Part shown: one piece after another, positions 17,448 to 27,634 of the stretch
How the letters are laid out: the number at the start of each line of letters is the position of its first letter
Position numbering within the stretch: the first letter of the stretch is position 1
Source of the DNA: Albibacterium sp963696875
GTDB taxonomy: Bacteria; Bacteroidota; Bacteroidia; Sphingobacteriales; Sphingobacteriaceae
DNA length: 64,000 nt
Direction of reading: 5' to 3'
NCBI GenBank assembly: GCA_963696875.1
Contig: CAVOLQ010000007.1
Coordinates: 186,001-250,000, forward strand
Translations under genes and position numbers: made by a program
Notes under the pieces: model-generated
Seen by the model: the letters and a program-made list of their open reading frames with translations, nothing else
Databases searched by the model: none
What the model was told of the DNA's origin: nothing

Positions 17448-19880
17448 ATGTTAAAAAACTATTTAAAATTGACTCTTCGCCATCTTTGGCGCAATCGACT
17501 TTTTACGGCTCTAAATATTCTGGGTTTGGCCGTTGGCATTAGTTCTTGTTGGATTATTTATCAGATTGTAGACTATGAGTTTAGTTTCGATCAAAAGCAT
17601 TCGCATGCGGATCGAATTTATCAGTTTATTAATAAAGACGAATATGAAGGTAAGGTTTCAGGCTTTGCTGGTATTTCGCGTGCGCTGCCGATTACGGTTA
17701 AAAATGAGGTTTCGGGTGTGGAGTTGGTTGTTCCAGTTTATCACAAGGATGATTTAAAGGCGAGTGTTTTAAATGAAAATAAGGAGGAGATAAGAACCTT
17801 TGAACAGCCTAAATACCAAGTATTTGTTTCTGAATCTTACTTTGAAATGGTGCCTTATCAATGGCTTGCGGGAAATGCGAAAACAGCTTTCGGTTCGCCC
17901 AACCAAGTCGTATTAACGAAAAGTAGGGCGGAACAGTATTTTCCTTCAACTCCAGCGGAAGAGCTTTTAGGAAAAACGATAACGTATAATGATACTTCAA
18001 TTGTAAGTATTTCTGGTATTGTAGCCGATCTGGATTTTCCAAGTAGTTTTAATTCGCAAGAGTTTTTCGTACTGGCGGATAAAGATTGGATTAACGATTG
18101 GTGGGGTAGTTTCAATTCAAAAGATAATCTATATGTGAAACTAAAGGAAAATATAGCTACGGAAAGCGTCCTGAATCAAGTAAATGCAATAAACTACGAA
18201 CATAGAAAAGAGTCCTTTGAGAAGTATAATAGAAAACAATGGTATAATTTAGTTCCATTGTCCGATATACATTTTACAACTGAGCTTGGTGTTAATAATA
18301 ATACGACTGCCGACAAGAAGGTATTGTATGCTTTGATTGGAGTTGCGGCATTTATTTTACTATTAGCGTGCATCAATTATATAAACTTGAGTACAGCGCA
18401 GTTACCAAGACGCGCAAAGGAAATCGGTATTCATAAAACATTGGGAAGTAGTCCGTCACAATTGATAAAACGCTTCTTAGGTGAAACATTTTTCATTACA
18501 CTTTTTGCCGTATTCTTATCTCTTATTATTTCTTTTTTTGCTTTCCAGGTGTTTAAAGATTTTATTCCCCAGGGAATGGAGAGTTTCCAAAATTATACTG
18601 GTTTAGCTGCTTTTATTCTTGCCTTGTTATTGCTAATCACGTTGCTTTCTGGGATTTATCCCGCTTGGTTGATTACACGTGTACAAACCGTAAATGTGTT
18701 GAAAGGGCAAACGCTAGGTGCGGATGGGCAAACACGATTTAATCTGCGTAAAGGCCTGATTACTTTCCAATTTATTATTGCCCAGATCTTTGTGATTGCT
18801 GCGGTGATTATTGGTCAGCAATTGCAATATACCTTGAATAAAAATCTTGGCTTTAACCGAGAAGCGGTATTGACCGTAGCTCTCCCATCAAAAGTGTTGC
18901 GGAATCCCATCTATGAAAATAAACAATTCGTTTTAAAGAAAGAATTGGTAAAAAATAGTAATGTCGCAGCAGTTGCGTTGGGTAGTAGGCCTTTAGATAA
19001 TTCAATGTATACCACAGATATTTATAGTATAAGTGACACAGCAAAAGCGGAAGTATTTGTTTCTTTGAAATTTGCGGATGAGGATTTTCTGGATTTGTAT
19101 AATTTTGATGTTCTTGCAGGGACTAATTTAACGCAATCGGATACTATTCGAGAGTTTGTACTTAACGAATCGGCAATAAGAGCTTTGGGTTTTGAATCTC
19201 CTGAACAGGCAGTGGGGATGCATTTGGAAATGCAGAGAAACAGATATCCTATTGCTGCCGTTGTAAAAGATTTTCATGGTCACGATTTTAAAACCGAGAT
19301 TTTACCCACTGCTTTCGTTAGCTCTAAACGCCAGTTAAACATAATTAATATTAAGCTCGCCGCAATCAATCCGAAACAATGGAAAAATACGATTGGCGAA
19401 ATCGAACAAACTTGGAAGTCTATATATCCTGATGCTCCTTTTGAATATAAATTTTATGATGAAACGATTGCGCAACTCTATGAAGGGGAACATAAAATGT
19501 CCAAATTGGTAAGTTTGGCAACTGGAATAACAATACTCATCAGTTGTTTAGGACTTTTTGGTTTGGCAACACTAACGTCTGCCCAGCGCATTAAAGAAAT
19601 TGGTATCCGTAAAGTTTTAGGTGCCTCGGTTGCAGGGATAGTGCAGATGCTTTCTAAAGATTTTGTGAAGTTGGTTTTCATCGCTATCCTCGTCGCTTCA
19701 CCAATTGCTTGGTGGCTAATGAATAAATGGCTCGAAGATTTTGTATACCGCATTGAAATAGAATGGTGGATGTTTGCCTTAGCGGGAATGATGGCGGTTA
19801 TGGTTGCGTTGTTAACGGTAAGCTTCCAAGCGGTGAAAGCTGCGGTTGCGAATCCGGTGGATAGTTTGAGGGATGAGTAG
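17448..19880 (+). CDS. FtsX/MacB-type ABC permease 4
   Basis: 810 residues. N-terminus MLKNYLKLTLRHLWRNRLF, TM1 near 20-42, first FtsX block from about 292 with KEIGIHKTLGSS (His where Arg is usual), TM5 near 435 (FQFIIAQIFVIAAVIIGQQL), last FtsX block from about 688 with KEIGIRKVLGAS, end ANPVDSLRDE. It is the closest paralogue of permease 5 along its whole length, including the periplasmic domains (shared FVSESYFEMVPYQW), so these two arose by a recent tandem duplication. The 3' end again carries the GGTAAGCTTCCAAGCGGTGA tail shared with permeases 2 and 3. Confidence 0.93.
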   Translation: MLKNYLKLTLRHLWRNRLFTALNILGLAVGISSCWIIYQIVDYEFSFDQKHSHADRIYQFINKDEYEGKVSGFAGISRALPITVKNEVSGVELVVPVYHKDDLKASVLNENKEEIRTFEQPKYQVFVSESYFEMVPYQWLAGNAKTAFGSPNQVVLTKSRAEQYFPSTPAEELLGKTITYNDTSIVSISGIVADLDFPSSFNSQEFFVLADKDWINDWWGSFNSKDNLYVKLKENIATESVLNQVNAINYEHRKESFEKYNRKQWYNLVPLSDIHFTTELGVNNNTTADKKVLYALIGVAAFILLLACINYINLSTAQLPRRAKEIGIHKTLGSSPSQLIKRFLGETFFITLFAVFLSLIISFFAFQVFKDFIPQGMESFQNYTGLAAFILALLLLITLLSGIYPAWLITRVQTVNVLKGQTLGADGQTRFNLRKGLITFQFIIAQIFVIAAVIIGQQLQYTLNKNLGFNREAVLTVALPSKVLRNPIYENKQFVLKKELVKNSNVAAVALGSRPLDNSMYTTDIYSISDTAKAEVFVSLKFADEDFLDLYNFDVLAGTNLTQSDTIREFVLNESAIRALGFESPEQAVGMHLEMQRNRYPIAAVVKDFHGHDFKTEILPTAFVSSKRQLNIINIKLAAINPKQWKNTIGEIEQTWKSIYPDAPFEYKFYDETIAQLYEGEHKMSKLVSLATGITILISCLGLFGLATLTSAQRIKEIGIRKVLGASVAGIVQMLSKDFVKLVFIAILVASPIAWWLMNKWLEDFVYRIEIEWWMFALAGMMAVMVALLTVSFQAVKAAVANPVDSLRDE

Positions 19881-19899
19881 GAGAAGAGCTGTCAGTTGT

Positions 19900-20040
19900 G
19901 AGCCATCAGCTTTAATTTGAGTAAAGAATAAATGTATTGAAAATATGAATGAGATGCTTCGTCCCTCAGCATGACAAAGGAGATGTATAGGTTGCAGATG
20001 AGAGGAGCTGAAGGCTGATTTCTGACAACTAAAAGCTAAA
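19900..20040. repeat. Repeat cluster between permeases 4 and 5
   Basis: Contains CAGCTTTAATTTGAGTAAAG (from about 19908), a GATGCTTCGTCCCTCAGCAT-GACA element (19953-19976), and AGAGGAGCTGAAGGCTGATT (from about 20000) ending a few bases before the permease 5 ATG. Confidence 0.7.
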
Positions 20041-20045
20041 AAACT

Positions 20046-22469
20046 ATGTTAAAAAACTACTTCAAATTAACTCTTCGTCATCTTTGGCGAAATCGCATGT
20101 TCACAATTCTAAATATTGTCGGCTTGAGTATTGGCGTCAGTGCTTGTTGGACGATATATCAAATTGTAGATTATGAGTTTAGCTTTGATCAAAAGCATCC
20201 TGATGCTGAACGTATTTATCAGTTTATTAGCATGGGCGAACAGGAGGGTAAAGTTTCAGGGGCTGGTGGCATTACTCCCGCTCTTCCTCTTGCAGTTAGG
20301 GACGATGTAGCAGGTGCAGAACTAGTGGTTCCCGTTTATCATAAGTATGATCGAAGTGCGGTTGTTTCCGACGATGGTACAGGAACGCTAAGGTCTTTTC
20401 AAAAACCTAAACACCAGGTGTTTGTTTCTGAATCTTATTTTGAAATGGTACCTTACCAATGGATTGTTGGAAATTCCACAACAGCTTTCAATTTCACCAA
20501 CCAAGTTGTGCTTACTAAAAGCAGAGCTGAAGAATATTTTCCTAATGTTCCGCTTGATGAACTTTTTGGAAGAACCATTACTTATAATGATACGGTATTG
20601 GTTAGCGTTTCGGGTATTGTCGCTGATCTTGATTTTCCCAGTAGTTTTAATGCTCAAGAATTTTTTGAAGTAGCACCACATGATTGGAATAGTAATATCT
20701 GGCTTTCTTTCAATTCAAATAATAATCTATTTGTAAAGCTAGCACCAAATACTTCTATAGAAAGTTTCTTAACTCAGGTAAATGCAATAAGCCACCAGCA
20801 TACTAAAGAAGTGCTTGAAGAAATTGGTATCAAAAAATGGTATGACTTGGTTCCGTTGGCTGATAAGCATTTTACAAGTGAGCTTGCAATAAACAGCCCG
20901 TTTGTGGATAAAAAAGTATTGTATGGCCTTATGGGAGTGGCGGTTTTTATTTTGCTCTTGGCGTGTATCAACTACATCAATTTAAGTACGGCACAAGTTC
21001 CGCATCGCGCTAAGGAAATAGGGATTCAAAAGGCATTGGGAAGTAAGCCTTCACAACTAATAAAAAGATTTTTGGGAGAGACATTCTTTATCACGCTTTT
21101 CGCGGTATTATTATCTTTTATAATCTCCTCTTTTGCTCTTCATATTTTTAGTGATTTTATTCCTGAAGGGATGCAGGACTTTCGAAACTATCCCGGCTTA
21201 GCATTTTTTCTTATTGGGTTAATATCGCTTATCACTTTACTCTCCGGAATTTATCCAGCATGGCTAGTTACTCGTGTACAAACCGTAAATGTGCTGAAAG
21301 GGCAGTCGCAAAAAGTTATTGGGAAAACAGGGTTTAACCTCAGAAAAGGCCTGATTACTTTTCAATTTGTTATAGCACAGGTATTTGTTATTGCAGCGAT
21401 AATTATTGGCTATCAATTGCAGCATACTCTAAATAAAAATCTAGGTTTTGATCGCGAAGCGGTAATAACAATTGATCTTCCTTTTTTATATCAGAATGCT
21501 TATAACAATAAACAATCTGTTTTGAAACAAGAGCTCGCGAAAAACTCGAATATCAAAGCCGTGGCTATAGGTGATAAACCGTTGAGTGATCAGACTTTCA
21601 GTACACATATGACTAGTACGAGTGATACAGGAAAGGTTCAAAGATCTGTCTATTATAAAATTGTTGATGAAGACTTTCTTGATTTATACGATTTTGAAAT
21701 TTTGGCGGGTAGAAAGTTGGCAAAATCTGATACGTTACGGGAATATGTAATTAATGAAACGGCAGTGAAGGCTTTTGGATTTAAATCTCCTGAGGAGGCT
21801 ATTGGGATGCATTTGGAAGTGAGGGGACGAAGTTATCCTATCGCTGGAGTGGTTAATGATTTTCATCATGTAAGTTTTAAGCAAGAGATCTCACCCATCG
21901 TATTCGAAAGTTCACAATATATTTCGGAAACTATCAATGTAAAACTCGCAGCTAGGAGTTCGCAACAATGGCAACGAACAATTAGCGAAATCGAGCAAAC
22001 GTGGAAATCTGTTTATCCTGATGCTCCTTTTGAATATCAATTTTATGATGAAACGATTGCACAGCTTTATGAAGGAGAATATAAAACTTCAAAATTAGTT
22101 AGTTTGGCTACAGGAATAACGATATTGATCAGTTGTTTAGGTCTTTTAGGATTGGCAACTCTAACGACTTCTCAACGTGTGAAAGAAATTGGTATTCGTA
22201 AAGTTCTTGGAGCATCGATTAGTGGAATAATCAAGATGCTTTCTCTTGATTTTGTGAAACTGGTACTAGTTGCCGCTGCCGTTGCCTCCCCAATCGCTTG
22301 GTGGGCAATGGATAAGTGGTTACAAGATTTTGCATATCGTATCGATATTGAATGGTGGATGTTTGCTTTGGCTGGAATGATGGCGGTGGGAATTGCACTT
22401 GTAACCGTTAGTTTTCAAGCGATAAGGGCAGCTGTTGCTAATCCTGTGGATAGTTTGAGGGATGAATAG
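20046..22469 (+). CDS. FtsX/MacB-type ABC permease 5
   Basis: 807 residues, close paralogue of permease 4: same N-terminus (KLTLRHLWRNRMF) and same FVSESYFEMVPYQW periplasmic motif. First FtsX block starts at about 291 with KEIGIQKALGSK, TM5 is near 432 and the last block starts at about 685 with KEIGIRKVLGAS, ending ANPVDSLRDE. Its final 150 nt, however, match permease 6 far better than permease 4 (shared stretch from about 22320, protein AYRIDIEWWMFALAGMMAVG), although permease 6 is otherwise distant. That mosaic pattern points to gene conversion of the C-terminal module. Downstream spacer 22470-22577 has one CAGCTTTAATTTGAGTAAAG unit. Confidence 0.93.
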   Translation: MLKNYFKLTLRHLWRNRMFTILNIVGLSIGVSACWTIYQIVDYEFSFDQKHPDAERIYQFISMGEQEGKVSGAGGITPALPLAVRDDVAGAELVVPVYHKYDRSAVVSDDGTGTLRSFQKPKHQVFVSESYFEMVPYQWIVGNSTTAFNFTNQVVLTKSRAEEYFPNVPLDELFGRTITYNDTVLVSVSGIVADLDFPSSFNAQEFFEVAPHDWNSNIWLSFNSNNNLFVKLAPNTSIESFLTQVNAISHQHTKEVLEEIGIKKWYDLVPLADKHFTSELAINSPFVDKKVLYGLMGVAVFILLLACINYINLSTAQVPHRAKEIGIQKALGSKPSQLIKRFLGETFFITLFAVLLSFIISSFALHIFSDFIPEGMQDFRNYPGLAFFLIGLISLITLLSGIYPAWLVTRVQTVNVLKGQSQKVIGKTGFNLRKGLITFQFVIAQVFVIAAIIIGYQLQHTLNKNLGFDREAVITIDLPFLYQNAYNNKQSVLKQELAKNSNIKAVAIGDKPLSDQTFSTHMTSTSDTGKVQRSVYYKIVDEDFLDLYDFEILAGRKLAKSDTLREYVINETAVKAFGFKSPEEAIGMHLEVRGRSYPIAGVVNDFHHVSFKQEISPIVFESSQYISETINVKLAARSSQQWQRTISEIEQTWKSVYPDAPFEYQFYDETIAQLYEGEYKTSKLVSLATGITILISCLGLLGLATLTTSQRVKEIGIRKVLGASISGIIKMLSLDFVKLVLVAAAVASPIAWWAMDKWLQDFAYRIDIEWWMFALAGMMAVGIALVTVSFQAIRAAVANPVDSLRDE

Positions 22470-22577
22470 GGCAGCTTTCAGCTTTGGGCCATCATCTATC
22501 AGCTTTAATTTGAGTAAAGAATAAATGTTTTGAAATAGGAATAGCCTAATAGCTAACGCCTAAGACCTCTTTGCTAT

Positions 22578-24950
22578 ATGTTTAAAAACAATATTAAAAT
22601 CGCTTGGCGGAATCTAAAAAAGAATCGAGTGTATTCCCTTATTAATATCTCTGGATTGACAATTGGAATGACTGCGGCCTTTTTTATTTTTATATGGGTT
22701 AAAAATGAGTTTAGCTATGATAACTATAATCCGGATGCTGAATTAATTTATCGATTGACAAGCCATGACGAGGTTAATAAGTTTAAAAGCGATAGAACTC
22801 CTTACTTATTAGGTGAAGAGCTTACAAAGCAATTACCAGAAATACAAAGTTTTACTCGAATAAGACCTATTACTGGTATGGTTCCGACCGTTCACCTTGA
22901 TCAGCAGTTATTTAAAGAGAAGAGCGCTGCTTATGTAGATGAGAATTGGTTTGCAATGTTTTACTTTGATTTTATTCAAGGAAGCGTAGAGAACTTTAAC
23001 AGTCAGCTTTATGGTGTGGTAATCTCCGAATCAAAGGCAAAAAAGTATTTTGGAAAAATAGATGTTGTTGGCGAAACAATCGGCGTAGATGGTGTGGATT
23101 ATTCCATTCAAGGGGTGATAAAAGACGCACCATCTAATTCAAGCTTTCACTACGATTTTTATATGACTGTAGCTGCTAGACACGCCGATGAATTTTGGAG
23201 GCGATGGGATAATGAAAGGTTCCGCAATGCCTATCGAACTTACGTCAAACTTAGGCCGAATGCGTCTTCGGCAAAAATCATTGAGCAAGCGAACTTAATT
23301 TTTAGTCAGGGGAGTAGAAAAACTACTACATTCAGTTTACTTGAATTGAAAGACACTCATTTTGAAAGTGAAATAGTAATGTCTGATTTAAAGCATGGCG
23401 ATTCACAAATGAGTTATACTCTTTTTCTGATCGGTATTCTACTGCTACTTATTGCTTGTATAAATTATCTTAATCTGACAACAGCCAGGGCAAGTAGTCA
23501 TATTAAGGCAGTAGGTATTCAGAAAGTAATAGGAGCGGAAAGAAGCCAGCTATTTTTACAATTCTTCATAGAATCAGGCTTACTTACCTTAATATCCTTG
23601 GTGGTTACTTTAATTCTTGTCTATTTCTGTTTACCTTTCTTTAATGACTTTGTAGATAATCAATTCTTATTTACTTTATTTGAGCCATCTCTATGGCAAA
23701 TAATGGCTGTTACCTTGGTTAGTACGTTGTTTTTAACAAGTATTTATCCTGCAATTTTGCTCTCATCATTTAAGCCTCTTTTAATTTTAGGTGGACAAGC
23801 TTCAAAAGGAGGTCATAATGGAACATTAAGAAGGTCTTTAGTAGTGGCTCAATTTGTGATTTCTATCGTATTGATAATAGGTACTATGGTGATTTACGGA
23901 CAAATGAAATTCGTGAATAAGCAATATAGTAATTACGAGAAAGACCAGGTGTTTTCATTTTTAGTTCCCTTTAATGAACGAGGAGAGGCAAAAGAGGAAC
24001 GAATGAGAAGTATGAAACAGGAGCTAATGACAAATAGTAGTGTTCAAGAAATAACCGAAGGCTACTCTCTCGTCAATATTTATAATCCAGAAGGGCCTTT
24101 TGACTGGGACGGTTATAATTCCGATATTCATTACACTATTAATCTACTTGGTGCGGGTCCCGACTTCGATAAGGTACTTAATTTAACGATGAAAGAGGGG
24201 CGATGGTTTATGGCTAATAGCACGAATGATGAGAATAACTTCATTTTGAATGAAACTGCCATTGCGGACTTGGGTATACGGCAGCCAGCAATTGGTCAAC
24301 GCTTTGCTCATGGAGAAGATGTAGGTGTGATTGTAGGCGTTGTAAAAGACTTCCACTTCCTTGGGATGCGGGAAAAAATCGCACCGATGGTATTTAGTAA
24401 TAATTCGTTTTATCTCAATTCTTTTATATTGAAATCTGCAACTGGTCGACAAAGAGAGGCGCTTGGATCAGCAGAACAGGTTTTTAAGAAGTTTTTTCCA
24501 GATCAACCTTTCGATTATCAGTTCATTAGCGATGAACTTGACCAGCTATATCGTGCAGATTATAAAGCAGCTTCCATGATAGCAACTTTTTCATCGCTAG
24601 CGATTTTTATGTCATGTATGGGGTTATTTGGTTTGGCTGCTTTCATTGCGGAAAGTAGAAATAAAGAAATTGGTATTCGTAAGGTTTTAGGAGCTTCTGT
24701 AAGTTGTATTGTTAGATTACTTTCATCTGATTTTGTGAGACTAATCTGCATCGCTATTTTGATCGCTATCCCAATTGCTTGGTGGGTAATGGATAAGTGG
24801 TTGCAAGACTTTGCATATCGTATCGATATTGAATGGTGGATGTTTGCTTTGGCTGGAATGATGGCTGTTGGAATTGCACTTGTAACCGTTAGTATCCAGG
24901 CAATAAAGGCAGCGGTTGCTAATCCTGTGGATAGTTTGAGGAATGAATGA
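22578..24950 (+). CDS. FtsX/MacB-type ABC permease 6
   Basis: 790 residues. TM1 near 20-42 (NISGLTIGMTAAFFIFIWVK), first FtsX block from about 281 with KAVGIQKVIGAE, TM5 near 418, last FtsX block from about 667 with KEIGIRKVLGAS. It ends ANPVDSLRNE, Asn replacing the Asp of the other array members. Last gene of the five-permease array; convergent with the ATPase gene at 25101. The C-terminal 50 residues are almost identical to permease 5 while the rest differs strongly. It has no promoter signal of its own that I can see and no GGAGCTGAA unit; a CTAATAGCTAACGCCTAAGA phrase precedes it. Confidence 0.92.
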   Translation: MFKNNIKIAWRNLKKNRVYSLINISGLTIGMTAAFFIFIWVKNEFSYDNYNPDAELIYRLTSHDEVNKFKSDRTPYLLGEELTKQLPEIQSFTRIRPITGMVPTVHLDQQLFKEKSAAYVDENWFAMFYFDFIQGSVENFNSQLYGVVISESKAKKYFGKIDVVGETIGVDGVDYSIQGVIKDAPSNSSFHYDFYMTVAARHADEFWRRWDNERFRNAYRTYVKLRPNASSAKIIEQANLIFSQGSRKTTTFSLLELKDTHFESEIVMSDLKHGDSQMSYTLFLIGILLLLIACINYLNLTTARASSHIKAVGIQKVIGAERSQLFLQFFIESGLLTLISLVVTLILVYFCLPFFNDFVDNQFLFTLFEPSLWQIMAVTLVSTLFLTSIYPAILLSSFKPLLILGGQASKGGHNGTLRRSLVVAQFVISIVLIIGTMVIYGQMKFVNKQYSNYEKDQVFSFLVPFNERGEAKEERMRSMKQELMTNSSVQEITEGYSLVNIYNPEGPFDWDGYNSDIHYTINLLGAGPDFDKVLNLTMKEGRWFMANSTNDENNFILNETAIADLGIRQPAIGQRFAHGEDVGVIVGVVKDFHFLGMREKIAPMVFSNNSFYLNSFILKSATGRQREALGSAEQVFKKFFPDQPFDYQFISDELDQLYRADYKAASMIATFSSLAIFMSCMGLFGLAAFIAESRNKEIGIRKVLGASVSCIVRLLSSDFVRLICIAILIAIPIAWWVMDKWLQDFAYRIDIEWWMFALAGMMAVGIALVTVSIQAIKAAVANPVDSLRNE

Positions 24951-25070
24951 TGAGAGGTAATAGGTATTGGGTTTTAGGGATTGGGTTATTGCTGTCAGCT
25001 AAATGAAACTGAAAGCTCGTTACTAATAGCTGAAAGCTGAGTCTGAAATTCTTCGTTCCTCAGAATGACA
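24951..25070. repeat. Repeat cluster after the permease array
   Basis: AGGTAATAGGTATTGGGTTT, then ACTGAAAGCTCGTTACTAAT, then ATTCTTCGTTCCTCAGAATG-ACA (to 25070) lie between the convergent ends of permease 6 and the AAA ATPase gene. These are the same three repeat families seen between the permeases. Confidence 0.65.
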
Positions 25071-25100
25071 ATAAGGTAAAAGGGAAAGATGGAATTTTGG

Positions 25101-26240
25101 TTAAGGAATAGTTTCTAACCACCGACTTAAAAAAACATCATAGACTTGATAATACTTTTTCCCGTCTTTATCCGTGGCTTGAAAAACCATTTCATTATCT
25201 AATAATGTAGTCAAAGAGCGTTTAATAGTGGATGCACCACCCAATTGGAACTTTTTGATAAAGGATGAAGCTGTTGGTGTGTATAGCTTATCCTCTTTGG
25301 CAATGCTTTTTAGTAGTTTCCATTGAGGCCCAGTCATTAGGTCACGATAGGTATAAAATAAGGCTTCTTGCTGGCTTAAAATTTGTTGCATTTCTTGTCT
25401 GATAAGTTCTTGATTTATAGATTTTTCACCTTTTCCGAAAAGTCTATTGCACAAAGTCTGTACATAATATGTGTGCCCACGGCACCAATTCAAGATAGTA
25501 TTGATATCTTTTTCTGTTATTTCCTGTTCACCTTTTGAGAATTGTTTCTTTATAAAAAGACCATATATTTCCTGATCAATATATGATAACACCAAGAGTT
25601 GGGTACTGGCATAAAAGGGCCGTTTGGCAGATAAAAACATTTCTTGTAATAAGGTCTGCTGACTTCCACTGAAAATAAAGACTGTGTTTTTTAATTGTTG
25701 TATTTTAGCCCGTAACCAAGCTTCCGTTTGACTTTCAGGATATTGCGTTACCTGTTGAAATTCGTCTAAGGCAATGACAATTTCTTGGCCACTTTTATCC
25801 AGCATCACTAGCATGTCGCCAATCGCCGCCAAATGTTCTTCTGTTTGTTCAAAAGAAACAGAAACCGTGGGCAAGCCGGAATAAGGGTCATAGGTTATCG
25901 TGGGGCGTATGCTTTTGATCCATTGCCATAACTTTTTTCCCATACTGCTTTTTTCTGGATATGCTCTTACCAATGCTGTTAAAAGTTCAGTATTCAGGTC
26001 TTTTAGGCTCATAGTTGGCATTAGATCGGCATAGATTAATTGTTTTTTGGGGGAATCTATCGTATGGAAAAGATGGTGTATCAACGCAGTTTTCCCGATA
26101 CGTCTAAGTGCTACCAAGGTCACATTCCTGCCCGATGCCATGGCATCTTTTAAAATTTCTAATTCTTTTTCTCTATCACAAAAGTATTCAGGGCCGTGGA
26201 AGCCGATAATTGGAAAGGGGTTTTTAGCAGGCTCTTTCAT
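25101..26240 (-). CDS. AAA+ ATPase of the archaeal-ATPase/STAND type
   Basis: 379 residues, cytoplasmic. P-loop ALRRIGKT (44-51), the RRxGKT form typical of ATPase_2-like proteins, with Ala in place of the first Gly. Walker B VIALDEFQQV lies near 155-163, followed by a sensor-type FIFSGSQQTLL. The C-terminal third looks like a winged helix (SSFIKKFQLGGASTIKRSLT). Close relatives are found scattered in Bacteroidota; they are often annotated only as ATP-binding protein and their targets are unknown. It is monocistronic, convergent with permease 6 and separated by 117 bp from the MFS gene that follows on the same strand. The family call is firm; a role in transport or defence would be speculation. 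Confidence 0.88.
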   Translation of the reverse strand: MKEPAKNPFPIIGFHGPEYFCDREKELEILKDAMASGRNVTLVALRRIGKTALIHHLFHTIDSPKKQLIYADLMPTMSLKDLNTELLTALVRAYPEKSSMGKKLWQWIKSIRPTITYDPYSGLPTVSVSFEQTEEHLAAIGDMLVMLDKSGQEIVIALDEFQQVTQYPESQTEAWLRAKIQQLKNTVFIFSGSQQTLLQEMFLSAKRPFYASTQLLVLSYIDQEIYGLFIKKQFSKGEQEITEKDINTILNWCRGHTYYVQTLCNRLFGKGEKSINQELIRQEMQQILSQQEALFYTYRDLMTGPQWKLLKSIAKEDKLYTPTASSFIKKFQLGGASTIKRSLTTLLDNEMVFQATDKDGKKYYQVYDVFLSRWLETIP

Positions 26241-26357
26241 AACATATTAATTTTTATCCAAGATAAAAAATAAAACCCATACAATTGCACAAAATGCGTT
26301 ATACAAAATGTGTAATATTCAATGGGGAAATTGGTTGAGAGATTAAAAGGTTGATGC

Positions 26358-27527
26358 TCACCTCAATCTGTGCTTGTCAAAGATCTTGCTAGAACTAAAG
26401 GCATATAATAGAAGCCCTATAAAGCATAATAAGGAAGTGAACAGGTACATGTTTTCAAATCCATATTTGGAAGCAATGCTTGCGCCGGCAAGCATTCCAA
26501 TGCCGATGCCCAAATCGAAACCAGTAAGGTAAGTGGAGTTGGCGGTTCCTCGTTGTGAAGATAGGGCCATGTCGATATAAATGGTTTGCAGCGCAGGAAG
26601 TAATGTACCATACCCAATTCCTATAAAGAATGCCGAAATATTATAAGCATATACGGTGTGGATCAATGCGAAAGATAAAAAGGAAAGCGTAACAACCGCT
26701 ACAGCAAAAATAATAACTCGATGGATGTGCCCTTTATCTACTAATTTGCCAGAAACAACCCTTGAGGCAATGATTCCGGCCGCTAAGAACAAGAAAAATA
26801 AACCTGCATTTTCTACACCAGATTCTATGCCATACAAAATAGCATAAGCCGATAAGGTACCCCAGCCAAAGGTGATAAAAATTTGATTGAATAGAATAGG
26901 AAGCCCTTTGACGAGTAAAAATCGATCTAAAGAGAGCGGTTGTTTGTGCTCAATACGTATCCTTTTTGGAACGTTTATAAAACAAATTACTAAGATAGCT
27001 AAAGCTCCCATTACTAGAGCTACAGAGATGAGGTATGAAAAGCCTTTTTCCTCATAAATTTCTATCGCGAAAAAAGGTGCTATCGCCATGGCAATATTCA
27101 TGTTGACACCAAAATAACCGATTCCCTCTGCTCGCCGTGTCGGCGGAATGATATCAATAGCAACCGTATTTGCAGAAACAGAAGATAGACCCCAAAAGAG
27201 ACCATGAATAAATCGGAGAACGATAAAGAAGCTAACCGTAACAGCGAAATAATAACCGAAGAAAATAGCCATGAAACAGGTAATACCAATCAGGTAGAGG
27301 ATCTTTCTGGGATATAAATCTACCAGAAATCCTGAGAAGGGCCTTATCAGCAATAATGCAAATGCATAGGATGATAGAATAATACCCATCTTGGAGCTTT
27401 CAATATTAAGTTCCTCCGTTAAATATAAGGGGATAGTAGGCATCAAAAGGTTGAAGGCACAGGCAGTTAAAAAGTTAGCGATGCAAGCAATAATAAAATT
27501 CTTGTTCCATAAAACTTCTTTTGCCAT
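26358..27527 (-). CDS. MFS transporter, 12-TM efflux type
   Basis: 389 residues with about 12 hydrophobic helices in two six-helix halves. The first inter-helix loop carries RPFSGFLVDLYPRKILYLIG, the motif A pattern of drug/metabolite antiporters; GxxSVSANTVAIDIIPPTRR resembles the motif C neighbourhood. Proton-coupled exporter in the inner membrane is the family expectation; substrate unknown. The ATG at 27527 opens MAKEVLWNKNFIIACIANFL, a usual short cytoplasmic lead. Same strand as the MATE gene upstream with a 107-bp gap, so co-transcription is possible but not shown. Confidence 0.92.
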   Translation of the reverse strand: MAKEVLWNKNFIIACIANFLTACAFNLLMPTIPLYLTEELNIESSKMGIILSSYAFALLLIRPFSGFLVDLYPRKILYLIGITCFMAIFFGYYFAVTVSFFIVLRFIHGLFWGLSSVSANTVAIDIIPPTRRAEGIGYFGVNMNIAMAIAPFFAIEIYEEKGFSYLISVALVMGALAILVICFINVPKRIRIEHKQPLSLDRFLLVKGLPILFNQIFITFGWGTLSAYAILYGIESGVENAGLFFLFLAAGIIASRVVSGKLVDKGHIHRVIIFAVAVVTLSFLSFALIHTVYAYNISAFFIGIGYGTLLPALQTIYIDMALSSQRGTANSTYLTGFDLGIGIGMLAGASIASKYGFENMYLFTSLLCFIGLLLYAFSSSKIFDKHRLR

Positions 27528-27634
27528 ATAAGATCTTAGGTTAATGTTAAGTGTAAAGCTCGGGATGGGCCTATATTAGATTTAACTAAATTAGCGTTAA
27601 ATAGTTTGAAATGGCAATTTACGAAATTAAAACC

